Part shown: positions 43,356 to 51,761 of the stretch, piece after piece
Position numbering within the stretch: the first letter of the stretch is position 1
Layout of the letters: every line of letters starts with the position of its first letter
DNA from: a bacterium
Lineage (GTDB): Bacteria > UBP6 > UBA1177 > JAKLFG01
Direction: 5' to 3'
Length of the DNA: 64,000 nt
NCBI GenBank assembly: GCA_022709425.1
Contig: JAKLIW010000002.1
Coordinates: 124,001 to 188,000, forward strand
Translations under genes and position numbers: made by a program
The notes under the pieces: model-generated
What the model saw: the letters and a program-made list of their open reading frames with translations, nothing else
Databases searched by the model: none
What the model was told of the DNA's origin: nothing

Positions 43356-44767
43356 GGCAGGCCGGAGAGCCGTTCGCGGAGGCGGTAAAGGAAGAGGAGA
43401 TTGACCAGCACCACCGTGGCGGGCAGTATCGTCATGAGGATCAGCGAATCGCGCGGCAGGAAATTATGGATGTCGAAGATGAGGGTCAACGGGAACATCA
43501 GGGCGCCCCAGCGCAGCCATACCATCGGCAATCCGGCGGCGCACAGCGGCAGGAGGGCGATGAAGTACCACGCGTGGAAACGGAGCGCGGCGAAACAGAT
43601 GACCAGCGCCATGATCCGGACGAAGACCAGATAGGGCAGGTCCCGTTTCTGTATGAGTCGCCGCAGCTGCCACAGCGAAAGCAGGGCCACCGTCACCGTC
43701 AGCGACAGGTGCAGGCCCGTCTCGATGGCGGCCTGATAGGGGCGCAGCGCCGGGATGATGACGGTCAGCCCGTAGGGGATCAGATAGGCGAGGTTGTTCA
43801 TCGGCTGTTCATTCACCAGCGGTCCGTAGATGGCCGTTATCGTGCCCCATCCGTCCCAGTACGGGTAGTGGAGCAGGACGGTGAATCCGGCGGCGCAGAG
43901 GATCGACAGTGCGAGTATGAGCGCCGACCGCCGCGTGAGCCCGACCGTCTGCCACCACGCGAGGAAGAACAGGACGAACAGCGGCAGCAGGTAGAACTTC
44001 ACCTGCATGCCGACGGTGAGCAGAAGTATTGACAGCAGGAACCGGCCGTGGGCGAGCGCGAGGAGCGATCCGACGAGGAACAGCGCCGCGAAGATATCGT
44101 TGTGTCCCTGACCGGCCGCCTGCGCCCAGAGGATGGGGCAGAGGAGTATGAAGGGCGCGGCGGGACCGTCGGTGGTGCCGAACCGTTTCAAGAGGAGCGC
44201 CGTCGCGTCGCAGAACAGCAGAAACGCGGCGAACACCAGCAGTTTCCACGCGAAGATGCCCGCCAGCGGCGACGAACCGCCGACAAGGGCGGCGAACTGC
44301 GAGATCGATACGGCGGCGGGGCCGTACTTGCAGTAAGGGCCGCTCGCCCAGATCGGGGGCACATACTGATGATAGCTCGTTCCCGGGAGCAGCGCGACGT
44401 CGGTATAGGGATTGGCGCCCAATAGCGGCGCCTGCCCGCAGGAAAGATAGATGAAGATGTCGTTGGACAGGAGCGGCAGGGCGATGAGCGACAGGGTGCC
44501 CAGTATCTTGGCGAGCCGCAGGGTGCGTTCGAACGACAGACCGAGTTCCGCGCCGTGCATCACGGCGTTCCAGTAGCCGTATCCGGCAAGCAGGGCCGCC
44601 ACCGTGAAAAGAAAACCTATCGCCTCGGCCGCCGGCCGCGGCGGGAAGGCGGTGTCGAGTCCGAGCGATCCGGTTGACCAGAAGCGGGCGTAGGAAAGGA
44701 GGGCGATCAGGAGCACCGAAACGATAAAGGGGATATGTATCTTCGCGCGGAGCGGGGTCAACTTCAC
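43352..44767 (-). CDS. Polytopic GT-C-type glycosyltransferase
   Basis: A 471-residue membrane protein with about eleven hydrophobic segments. The first periplasmic loop has LLSNDIFIYLSCGQAPLLGANPYT near residue 100, matching the acidic loop of bacterial mannosyltransferase-like GT-C enzymes (GT87-type). GQGHNDIFAALFLV follows near 218. The start is GTG 44767, ten bases after the speE stop. Donor and acceptor are unknown; polyprenyl-phosphate-mannose is the typical donor in this class. Confidence 0.7.
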   Translation of the reverse strand: MKLTPLRAKIHIPFIVSVLLIALLSYARFWSTGSLGLDTAFPPRPAAEAIGFLFTVAALLAGYGYWNAVMHGAELGLSFERTLRLAKILGTLSLIALPLLSNDIFIYLSCGQAPLLGANPYTDVALLPGTSYHQYVPPIWASGPYCKYGPAAVSISQFAALVGGSSPLAGIFAWKLLVFAAFLLFCDATALLLKRFGTTDGPAAPFILLCPILWAQAAGQGHNDIFAALFLVGSLLALAHGRFLLSILLLTVGMQVKFYLLPLFVLFFLAWWQTVGLTRRSALILALSILCAAGFTVLLHYPYWDGWGTITAIYGPLVNEQPMNNLAYLIPYGLTVIIPALRPYQAAIETGLHLSLTVTVALLSLWQLRRLIQKRDLPYLVFVRIMALVICFAALRFHAWYFIALLPLCAAGLPMVWLRWGALMFPLTLIFDIHNFLPRDSLILMTILPATVVLVNLLFLYRLRERLSGLP

Positions 44768-44777
44768 GGTATGCCCG

Positions 44778-45611
44778 TTACTTGTTCTTAACGATGGCGC
44801 GGACGAAGTTGGGGAGGGCCAGTGCGCCGCGGTGTATGTCGGGGTTGTAGTATCTGCTGTTCGCGGCGATCTTCGCGCTGCGCGCCGCGTCGAATTTCTC
44901 CAGCCGGTGGTCGTCGGAGGCGAACGAGATGGTCCAGAAGCCCGACGGATAGAGCGGTATCAGCGCGATGTAGGTCTGCACATTCTTAAAGACCTGTCCC
45001 ATCGCGGCGGTCATCGAATCCATCGTCTCCTCGTAAAACCACGGGCTTTCGCTCTGCGACACCATGATGCCGCCGGGGCGGAGCGCCTTTTTGACCAGCC
45101 GGTAGTAGTCCTCTTTGAAGAGCGCCACGCCGGGGCCGACCGGATCGGAGGAATCGGTGATGATGACATCGAAATAGTTCTCGTGCCGAGACATGAAGGC
45201 GAAGCCGTCGTCGAAATGGCACTTGACGCGCGGGTCGTTCAGACCTGCCGTGGTCGAGGGGAAATACTCTTCGCAGACACGGGTCACCCGTTCGTCTATC
45301 TCGCAGAGAACCGCCTCTTTCACCGTATCGTGGCGCAGTATCTCGCGGATCGCGCCGCCGTCGCCGCCGCCGACCACCAGCACCCGTTCCGGTTTGGGGT
45401 GGGTACAGAGCGGCATGTGGGTGATCATCTCATGGTAGACGAATTCATCCTTGGTCGAGAGCATCACGAGTCCGTCGAGCGTCAGCAGATTGCCGAAGAA
45501 CTCGGTCTCGTAGACCTCTATCTTCTGGAATTTACTCTGTTCTTCATGGAGCTTGCGCTTTACCTTAAGACCCAGTGAGGCCTTTTCGTCATAATTCTCG
45601 TAGAACCACAT
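44778..45611 (-). CDS. speE: Spermidine synthase
   Basis: A 277-residue aminopropyltransferase making spermidine from putrescine and decarboxylated SAM. Motifs: LDGLVMLSTKDEFVYHEMI, VVGGGDGGAIREILRH, ALCEIDERV, and the catalytic region VIITDSSDPVGPG. ATG 45611 has GGAG and a promoter upstream; a longer start at 45671 falls in the -35 box. It leads a three-gene run with the glycosyltransferase and the hydrolase-like protein. pdaD at 21845 may feed the same pathway. Confidence 0.95.
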   Translation of the reverse strand: MWFYENYDEKASLGLKVKRKLHEEQSKFQKIEVYETEFFGNLLTLDGLVMLSTKDEFVYHEMITHMPLCTHPKPERVLVVGGGDGGAIREILRHDTVKEAVLCEIDERVTRVCEEYFPSTTAGLNDPRVKCHFDDGFAFMSRHENYFDVIITDSSDPVGPGVALFKEDYYRLVKKALRPGGIMVSQSESPWFYEETMDSMTAAMGQVFKNVQTYIALIPLYPSGFWTISFASDDHRLEKFDAARSAKIAANSRYYNPDIHRGALALPNFVRAIVKNK

Positions 45612-45643
45612 CTCTTTCTCCTTTAATAAGGATGCGACGCAAC

Positions 45644-45673
45644 AGTATACCGGAAAGAGTGCATTTTGCAATT
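45644..45673 (-). promoter_or_regulatory. Putative sigma70 promoter of the speE operon
   Basis: Minus strand TTGCAA, 18 bp, TATACT. Confidence 0.55.
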
Positions 45674-45695
45674 TCCCTAGCCGTTAAAATGAATT

Positions 45696-45724
45696 GCTTT
45701 TATTTTTCGCAATCGCTATGCTGT
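45696..45724 (+). promoter_or_regulatory. Putative sigma70 promoter of spoVR
   Basis: TTGCTT, 17 bp, TATGCT, 26 bases upstream of the ATG. Confidence 0.55.
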
Positions 45725-45750
45725 GACGAACTAGGACGAGGGCCTTTGCG

Positions 45751-47361
45751 ATGGAACTCATCAGCCAGCATGTGAAAGGCATCATGGAGGAGTGCAAACG
45801 CCGCGCCCGCGCCGCCGGCCTCTCCTTCGACAACGAATCGCTCGAATACATCGTCACCAACCGCGACATGATCGAACTGTCGCCCAAGGTCATGATACCG
45901 ACCCTCTACGACTACTGGGCCAACGATGTCGAAGTGCTCAAGGAACAGGGCAAATACAAACTCTACCCGTCGAACCCCTACGAGACGGTCATCAACTCGC
46001 GCCCCGCGATCTCGTTCTACAACGACAACAACCCCGACTGGATGAATGTGATGATCTTCTATCATGTTCTCGGTCACATCGACATGTTCCAGAACAACAT
46101 CCTCTTCAAGAACACCTGGACCGACGACTTTGTCGGGCAGGCGCTCGCCGACAAACGGCTCATCGCGAACCTGCGGAGCGAATACGGCCGCTGGGTCGAC
46201 TATGTCATCGAGTTCGCGCGCGGCATCGACAACATCACCGGCTACTTCGGCGAAATGGCGGAGCGCGAGTATCCCGCCGAACTCGACCCGCCCGAACGGC
46301 TCGCCTTCTATTTCGGCCCCTTCCTGCAGGAGATCGTGAAACTGCCGGCGGCCGAATACTACCGCGAACTGGAGAAGTACAATAAACTGGTGGATGAGAA
46401 GGGGGCGGCGGCCGAGGAACTGTTCTTCACTGAGGTGCGCGGCCGCTATCCCGAATTCGTCGCGAAGTACGAACGGCACGGGGCGAAGCGCCCGGCGCGC
46501 TACCGCGACCTTTTGCAGTATGTCCACGACAACTCGCCGTTCCTCAAAAAGGAGCAGAACGGCTGGATGCGCTCGATACTGCAGATAGTGCGCAACACGG
46601 CGCTCTACTTCCAGCCGCAGATACGGTCGAAGATACTCAACGAGGGGTGGGCGAGTTACTGGCACGAGGAACTGTTCCTGCGCGACGAGCGGATCATCGG
46701 CCACGAATCGGACTACGCGAAACTGAACGCCGGGGTGACGAGCATCAGCCGCGTCGGGCTCAACCCCTACGCCGTGGGGCTCCGGCTCATCCGCTGGGTC
46801 GAGGAGTTGGCCGACAAGGGAAGGATGTCGCGCCGGTTCCAGCAGATACACGACGCGAACCTCCGTGAGGCGTTCAACGAGAAGACCGGCGCCGGAAAGA
46901 AGGCGATATTCGCCCTGCGCGACAACTTCAGCGACTTCATGCTCATCAATACCTTCGTCGATCAGGAGTTCGTCGACCGGTTCGACCTGTTCGTGGTCGG
47001 CAAACGGCTCGACGAGGCGCGCGGCGTCTGGCAGTACTACATCAAATCGCGCAAGGCCGACGACTACAAGCAGATGCTCCTCGAACACCTCTACCATCCG
47101 CCGGTCATCGAGGTGGCGGAGGAACGGACGAGTGACAAATGTCTCGCGCTCACCCACCGGTTCGAGGGGAAACAACTGGTCAAGGACTTCATCGGCGACA
47201 CCCTCATCGGCATCGAATTCCTCTGGGGCGGCGAAGTGACGCTCGACACCACCGAGATAACGCTCAAGAAGCCCGAGAAGGAGGGCGACACCCCGCAGCG
47301 CGAATACCATCCGGTCCGCTACCACTGCTTCGAGCGCAAGATCGTCCGCGAACCGCTCTGA
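45751..47361 (+). CDS. spoVR: SpoVR/YcgB family protein
   Basis: A 536-residue cytoplasmic protein of the SpoVR family. Hallmarks are PTLYDYWANDVEVLKEQG, the metal-type segment FYHVLGHIDMFQNN, and NEGWASYWHEELF near residue 300. In enterobacteria the homologue YcgB works with the PrkA kinase YeaG and YeaH; here prkA is nearby but in a separate transcript. The biochemical role remains undefined. Transcription is divergent from speE. Confidence 0.92.
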   Translation: MELISQHVKGIMEECKRRARAAGLSFDNESLEYIVTNRDMIELSPKVMIPTLYDYWANDVEVLKEQGKYKLYPSNPYETVINSRPAISFYNDNNPDWMNVMIFYHVLGHIDMFQNNILFKNTWTDDFVGQALADKRLIANLRSEYGRWVDYVIEFARGIDNITGYFGEMAEREYPAELDPPERLAFYFGPFLQEIVKLPAAEYYRELEKYNKLVDEKGAAAEELFFTEVRGRYPEFVAKYERHGAKRPARYRDLLQYVHDNSPFLKKEQNGWMRSILQIVRNTALYFQPQIRSKILNEGWASYWHEELFLRDERIIGHESDYAKLNAGVTSISRVGLNPYAVGLRLIRWVEELADKGRMSRRFQQIHDANLREAFNEKTGAGKKAIFALRDNFSDFMLINTFVDQEFVDRFDLFVVGKRLDEARGVWQYYIKSRKADDYKQMLLEHLYHPPVIEVAEERTSDKCLALTHRFEGKQLVKDFIGDTLIGIEFLWGGEVTLDTTEITLKKPEKEGDTPQREYHPVRYHCFERKIVREPL

Positions 47362-47388
47362 ACTCCCGCGCGTATCTTTCCGTATAAA

Positions 47389-47417
47389 TTGACAAACGGC
47401 GACGCAATCTTTAGAAT
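47389..47417 (+). promoter_or_regulatory. Putative sigma70 promoter of the mlaD operon
   Basis: TTGACA, 17 bp, TAGAAT, 26 bases upstream of the ATG. Confidence 0.65.
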
Positions 47418-47443
47418 GACGCCGGATCGTTTATTTTAAGGTC

Positions 47444-48424
47444 ATGCAGATCACCCCGGCCCAAAAACGGCGCGTAGCCCTTTTCTTTCTGTTCGGCATC
47501 GGTCTGTTCGTGCTGGTGGTCGGCGTCATCGTCGGCGATCAATTGCTCAAAAGAGAGGACTGTTACTACTCAAAATTCCAAGATGTATCGGTCGCCGGAC
47601 TTTCGGAGGGATCGAGCGTCAAATTTCAAGGGATGAACATCGGTAGCGTTCAGGCGATATCGATAGACGAAGCGGATACCACCATCATCCGAATAGATTT
47701 CTGTCTCAAGCCGGGGACCCCGATGAAGGAGGGGACCACTTCGCAACTCGGCAACATCGGCATCACCGGGCTCAAGTTCCTCGAACTCAAGGGGGGCGGT
47801 AAATTCAAGGATATCCCGAAGAACGGCGAGGTCCCCTCCATCGAGTCGCAGTGGGACCAGATCACCGGCAAGGCGGAGGTCATCACCGAGAAACTCGAGA
47901 TCATCCTCAACAATGTCAACAATGTCGTCAAAGAGGTGAAGCCCGAGACGGTCAAGCAGATCGCGAACAACATCGCCGGTATCTCGGAGTCGCTCAACAC
48001 GATACTTGCGCAGAACAAGGACAATGTGCGATCGCTCACCGGCGAATCGGCACAGTTCATGAAAAAACTCAATCAGAGCATGACGCAGATAGACGACGTG
48101 GTGACCGATATCCGCGCCATGACCGCCAAGGACGGCATCCTCACCGGCACGCTGACCTCTTTCTCGGGGACCTCCGAGGAGCTCGGCAAAACGGTGCGCG
48201 AGGCCGATCTCAAGGGAGCGGTGGAAAAGATAACGCTGCTGCTCGATTCGTTGCAGAAGACGACCGAGACGGTCAACCTGACGCTCATCCGTAGTCAGGA
48301 GGACATCAATCAGTCGCTGATGAACCTGTCGGAGAGCATGTATAACTTCAACGAATTCACCCGTATCATCATGGAAAATCCGGGGGCGATACTGCAAGGC
48401 GCGAAATCGGAGGAGGAGAAATGA
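47444..48424 (+). CDS. mlaD: MCE-domain protein (MlaD family)
   Basis: A 326-residue inner-membrane-anchored periplasmic protein. One transmembrane helix (residues 11-32) precedes an MCE domain (FQDVSVAGLSEGSSVKFQGMN through IGITGLKFLELKGG, about 40-125). A long helical C-terminal region (140-310) is heptad-like, typical of MCE proteins that span the periplasm as hexameric tubes. It is the substrate-carrying partner of an MlaE/MlaF transporter for phospholipids. mlaE lies at 27964 in another operon. Confidence 0.92.
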   Translation: MQITPAQKRRVALFFLFGIGLFVLVVGVIVGDQLLKREDCYYSKFQDVSVAGLSEGSSVKFQGMNIGSVQAISIDEADTTIIRIDFCLKPGTPMKEGTTSQLGNIGITGLKFLELKGGGKFKDIPKNGEVPSIESQWDQITGKAEVITEKLEIILNNVNNVVKEVKPETVKQIANNIAGISESLNTILAQNKDNVRSLTGESAQFMKKLNQSMTQIDDVVTDIRAMTAKDGILTGTLTSFSGTSEELGKTVREADLKGAVEKITLLLDSLQKTTETVNLTLIRSQEDINQSLMNLSESMYNFNEFTRIIMENPGAILQGAKSEEEK

Positions 48425-49017
48425 GGAGGCTGTGGTCCGTGATGCTCGTAGTCCTGTGCGGGCTCCTCGTGAACGGCTGCTTCGGGACGCAGGGGAAGAA
48501 GCACTATTACCGCGTCTATTATCGGCCCAACCCCGCCCCGGTGTCGCAGATAACGGCGACCGCCCGCATCCGGACATTGGAGATCGACAAGGTCTATCGC
48601 CGGTATAATCTGGTCTACCGTGCCTCGCCGTATGAACTTTCCTACTACACGAATCACTACTGGGCCTCGCGGCCTTCCGACATGATGACCGATCTTCTGT
48701 ACTATCATATCAAGGCGGCGAACCTCTTTTCCGATCTCATCATCAAACTCGACAAAACGCCCGATTACGAGATCGGCGGCGAGGTGCTCGAGATCGATCG
48801 ATTCGACGATAACGGCCGCTCCTACGCCCACCTCAGCATGGTGCTCACCCTCAAGGACTTCAAGACGGGGAAGGTGATCGTATCACATACGATCAATGAC
48901 CGGCGTGAGGTCGCGGCCCCCGATCCGCTCCTGGTCGTTCGCGCGATCGGCGAGATAACCGAGAAAGAGATCGAAGTTTTCATACAGAAGATCGCCGCAG
49001 AAATTGAGAAACAATGA
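48421..49017 (+). CDS. ABC-type transport auxiliary lipoprotein (PqiC/LptE-like)
   Basis: A 198-residue lipoprotein with lipobox VNGC near residue 20. The body (YYRVYYRPNPAP, IRTLEIDKVYRRYNLVYR, EIGGEVLEIDRFDD) matches the ABC_trans_aux/PqiC-type fold that caps MCE complexes at the outer membrane. It is coupled to mlaD by an ATGA overlap, which strongly supports a common complex. Confidence 0.83.
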   Translation: MRRLWSVMLVVLCGLLVNGCFGTQGKKHYYRVYYRPNPAPVSQITATARIRTLEIDKVYRRYNLVYRASPYELSYYTNHYWASRPSDMMTDLLYYHIKAANLFSDLIIKLDKTPDYEIGGEVLEIDRFDDNGRSYAHLSMVLTLKDFKTGKVIVSHTINDRREVAAPDPLLVVRAIGEITEKEIEVFIQKIAAEIEKQ

Positions 49018-51460
49018 TTCCGTCACGTTGTTGAGAGTGACGAAGATCGCTCTCATCTTCTTTTCATTCGCCCTGCCGCTTATCCTTGCCCCGTTCCTGC
49101 TGGGCGGCGTCTATACCCATATCCCGGTCAACATGGCGCTCATCGCGCTGACCGCGGCGCTCTATCTGCTGTGGGGCGGCTGGATGTTCATCACCGGCAA
49201 ACGATTGTTCGTGCCCTATCTGATCCTGCCGTTCGGCCTGCTGATGCTGTGGGGGCTGTTCCATCTTCTGCCGCTGCTGCCGGCGTTCGTGGCCCTGCTC
49301 TCGCCTCAGGGGCACTATTTCCATACCCTCGCCGGTTCGCAGGGGTGGCGGCCGCTGACGATGTCGTCGCCCGACACGCTCTATTCGATCCTGCGGACCG
49401 CGGCGCTGTGTCTGTTCGCCCTGATGCTTCAGCGGACGCTCGAAGGGGAGCACCGCGGCTGGCGGCGCGTCGTGACCGATACCGTCATCCTGACCGCCGT
49501 CGCGGTTTTCGTGTTCGGCTTTTTCCTCAAAATAACGGGCGAGACGCACTGGCTCGGATCGCAGCTGCGCGGACCGCTCCTCATCCATCCGACGCTCATC
49601 AACATGAACCATGCCGCCGCCTTCTTCGGCATCGCGGCGCTCCTGTCGCTGTCGATGGCGACCGAGGCCGATTTCGCCCGCGCCCGGGTCTTTTACGGCG
49701 CGCTTTTCTTCGTGAACCTGTTGGCGGTCATCATGACGCTGTCGCGCGGCGGCATACTCGCGGTGCTCCTCGCCATAGTGTTGTTCGGCGCCCTCAAATA
49801 TCTCAAACACCGCACCACGGCGGTTGCCCTGCCGACCATCTTCGTCATCGTCGCGGTGCTGACCGCCTTCTATATCGGCTACCGCTTCATCGTCGCCGAG
49901 TTCGACATGACGCGCCCCGACTATTTCGACAAGTTCGCCCTCATCGCGACGGTCAAGGAGTACTTTGCCGACTTCTGGCTGACCGGTTCGGGGTTCGGCA
50001 GTTTCATGCATGTCTACCCCTATTACCAAGGCGATCCGGGGCTTTTCTTTATACAACTGGAGAACGAACCGGTACAATTCGCGCTGGAACACGGTATCAT
50101 CGTCGCGCTCGTGGCGGCGGCGCTCTTCGTCTGGTTCTTCGTGAAATACAACCGCGGGACGCATCTCCGGTGCGGCGCGGCGGCGATACTGCTGTTCCTC
50201 CTCATGCACAACACGCTCGACTTCAATCTGCACGATCTCGCGATACTCTTCCCGGCCGTGGCGGTCTACCTGATGGCCTCCGGCGCCTTCGAGTTGAAGG
50301 GGCTGCGGCGTCATCTGTTCCTCGGTGTTACGATGATAGCGGCGGCGGGACTCATCTACGGTGCGACACGTGGCGATGAGCTCGATTTCTACCGCGTTAA
50401 GGACACGCTTCCCTATGAGACGCTGATAGAACGCTATCCGGCCGACCTCAAGCCGCCGCTCCGCGAAGCGATACGCCATTACAACGCGCAGACCACCGAG
50501 TCGTTCCTGAAGTCGCTCCCGTATCTATCGGAAGCGACCGCCAAGGCGCCCGACTACTATTTCGTCTACTATCTCACCGGTTCGTCGCTCTTGCGGCTTG
50601 GATCGGTCGACAACGCGCTACCGCTATTCGCCGAAAGTGTGCGGCGTGTCCCCGATCCGCGGCTCCGGTCGCTCTTGAACGATATCCTCCGGCAGTTGCG
50701 GGCGCAGGGTCTCGATCGACGGATACGCGAACTTCTGCCGTTCGATCGGCCGTCGGCCCAGCCGGTCATCGCCCAGTTCATCGGCGCGCAGAGCGACCAT
50801 CCCGAACTGGTGGAATACTTCGTCGAAGGGCGCGAGATCGAATTTTTCGAGACGGCGGGCAACAGTTATCTCCTGCGCGGAAAGTACGATGCCCTCGACG
50901 CTCTGCTCGACCGGATCGAGCCGCGACTGGACCACCTGCCGGGTCCGGCCAAGGGTCGCTACTACCTGTTCCGGGGCGCTTCGGCGCGGCAGAAAAAGGA
51001 TTATGCCGGGGCCATCATCCAGATGGAGCGCGGCACGGCGCTGACCGGCGCCTTCAACGACCTGTTGCCGCTCGCCCAGTTGTATATCCAGCATGCCCCC
51101 GAGAAATGCGCCGCGATGGACGGCCATCTACAGGACAAGGCGCTTCTTCGCAAGGACGATCTGGCCCGTTATTACCGCTGGAAGAGCGACTGGCTCATGA
51201 GCCGTGGAGAGTTGCGCGACTCGCTTAAATATCTGCTCAAGGGCGCCGACATCGCCGACAATCAGCAGTGGCGCATCGACGCGGCGCGCCGTCTGGCCGG
51301 CGCGGGATTCTACGATGAAGCGATCGCCGAACTGACCCACCTGCGGCTGTCGCGCAAGAAGATCGACACCGTCCTGATCGACAATCTCCTCGAAGAATAC
51401 CGCACCCGCGTGAAAAAGAAGCGGGAGGGATTGATGAAGGAAATCCTGCTCGAAAAATAA
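49004..51460 (+). CDS. O-antigen ligase-like (Wzy_C) membrane protein with TPR-like tail
   Basis: An 818-residue protein. About eleven hydrophobic segments cover residues 10-460. The Wzy_C region holds HPTLINMNHAAAFFGI, a LSRGGILAVLLA segment and TGSGFGSFMHVYPYY, typical of O-antigen ligase/polymerase-type enzymes. The last 330 residues are soluble helical repeats of TPR character. The start is uncertain: TTG 49004 overlaps the lipoprotein gene by 14 bases; TTG 49028 and GTG 49037 are alternatives, and none has a clear ribosome-binding site. Polysaccharide ligation or polymerisation is inferred. Confidence 0.78.
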   Translation: MRNNDSVTLLRVTKIALIFFSFALPLILAPFLLGGVYTHIPVNMALIALTAALYLLWGGWMFITGKRLFVPYLILPFGLLMLWGLFHLLPLLPAFVALLSPQGHYFHTLAGSQGWRPLTMSSPDTLYSILRTAALCLFALMLQRTLEGEHRGWRRVVTDTVILTAVAVFVFGFFLKITGETHWLGSQLRGPLLIHPTLINMNHAAAFFGIAALLSLSMATEADFARARVFYGALFFVNLLAVIMTLSRGGILAVLLAIVLFGALKYLKHRTTAVALPTIFVIVAVLTAFYIGYRFIVAEFDMTRPDYFDKFALIATVKEYFADFWLTGSGFGSFMHVYPYYQGDPGLFFIQLENEPVQFALEHGIIVALVAAALFVWFFVKYNRGTHLRCGAAAILLFLLMHNTLDFNLHDLAILFPAVAVYLMASGAFELKGLRRHLFLGVTMIAAAGLIYGATRGDELDFYRVKDTLPYETLIERYPADLKPPLREAIRHYNAQTTESFLKSLPYLSEATAKAPDYYFVYYLTGSSLLRLGSVDNALPLFAESVRRVPDPRLRSLLNDILRQLRAQGLDRRIRELLPFDRPSAQPVIAQFIGAQSDHPELVEYFVEGREIEFFETAGNSYLLRGKYDALDALLDRIEPRLDHLPGPAKGRYYLFRGASARQKKDYAGAIIQMERGTALTGAFNDLLPLAQLYIQHAPEKCAAMDGHLQDKALLRKDDLARYYRWKSDWLMSRGELRDSLKYLLKGADIADNQQWRIDAARRLAGAGFYDEAIAELTHLRLSRKKIDTVLIDNLLEEYRTRVKKKREGLMKEILLEK

Positions 51461-51468
51461 AAAATATG

Positions 51469-51497
51469 TTGACAATGCCGCGGCGCATGGTAAGAAT
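51469..51497 (+). promoter_or_regulatory. Putative promoter of the tRNA pair
   Basis: TTGACA, 17 bp, AAGAAT, 14 bases before the tRNA-Val 5' end. Confidence 0.55.
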
Positions 51498-51511
51498 ACG
51501 CCCCGCTGGTA

Positions 51512-51587
51512 GGGTGCTTAGCTCAGCTGGTAGAGCATCGGTTTTACACGCCGGTGGTCATAGGTTCGAGTCCTGTAGCACCCACCA
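51512..51587 (+). tRNA. tRNA-Val (anticodon TAC)
   Basis: A complete 76-base cloverleaf. The acceptor GGGTGCT pairs with AGCACCC, the D-arm is GCTC/GAGC, and the anticodon loop TTTACAC gives TAC, reading GTA-type Val codons. The T-loop is TTCGAGT. CCA is encoded. Confidence 0.95.
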
Positions 51588-51602
51588 TCTGTTCCTTGAG
51601 GC

Positions 51603-51679
51603 GCGGTCGTAGTTAAGTTGGTTATAACGCCGGCCTGTCACGTCGGAGGCCACCGGTTCAAGTCCGGCCGACCGCGCCA
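51603..51679 (+). tRNA. tRNA-Asp (anticodon GTC)
   Basis: A 77-base cloverleaf. The acceptor GCGGTCG pairs with CGACCGC, discriminator G, encoded CCA. The D-stem is GTTA/TAAC, and the anticodon stem CCGGC/GTCGG closes the loop CTGTCAC (GTC). The first T-stem pair is a mismatch (A-C); otherwise pairing is good. A T-run follows directly and may end transcription. Confidence 0.92.
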
Positions 51680-51710
51680 TTTTTTATCTCTTCCCCGACA
51701 TCACCAAAAG

Positions 51711-51739
51711 TTGACTTGAGACGGGCCTTCCGCTATCTT
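51711..51739 (+). promoter_or_regulatory. Putative sigma70 promoter of the PP2C operon
   Basis: TTGACT, 17 bp, TATCTT, 22 bases upstream of the ATG. Confidence 0.5.
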
Positions 51740-51761
51740 TTCGCGATACCATGGAGTATTC

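Noticed and set aside
51680..51700. Rho-independent terminator after tRNA-Asp
   Set aside because: Only a T-run is present; there is no separate hairpin beyond the tRNA acceptor stem.
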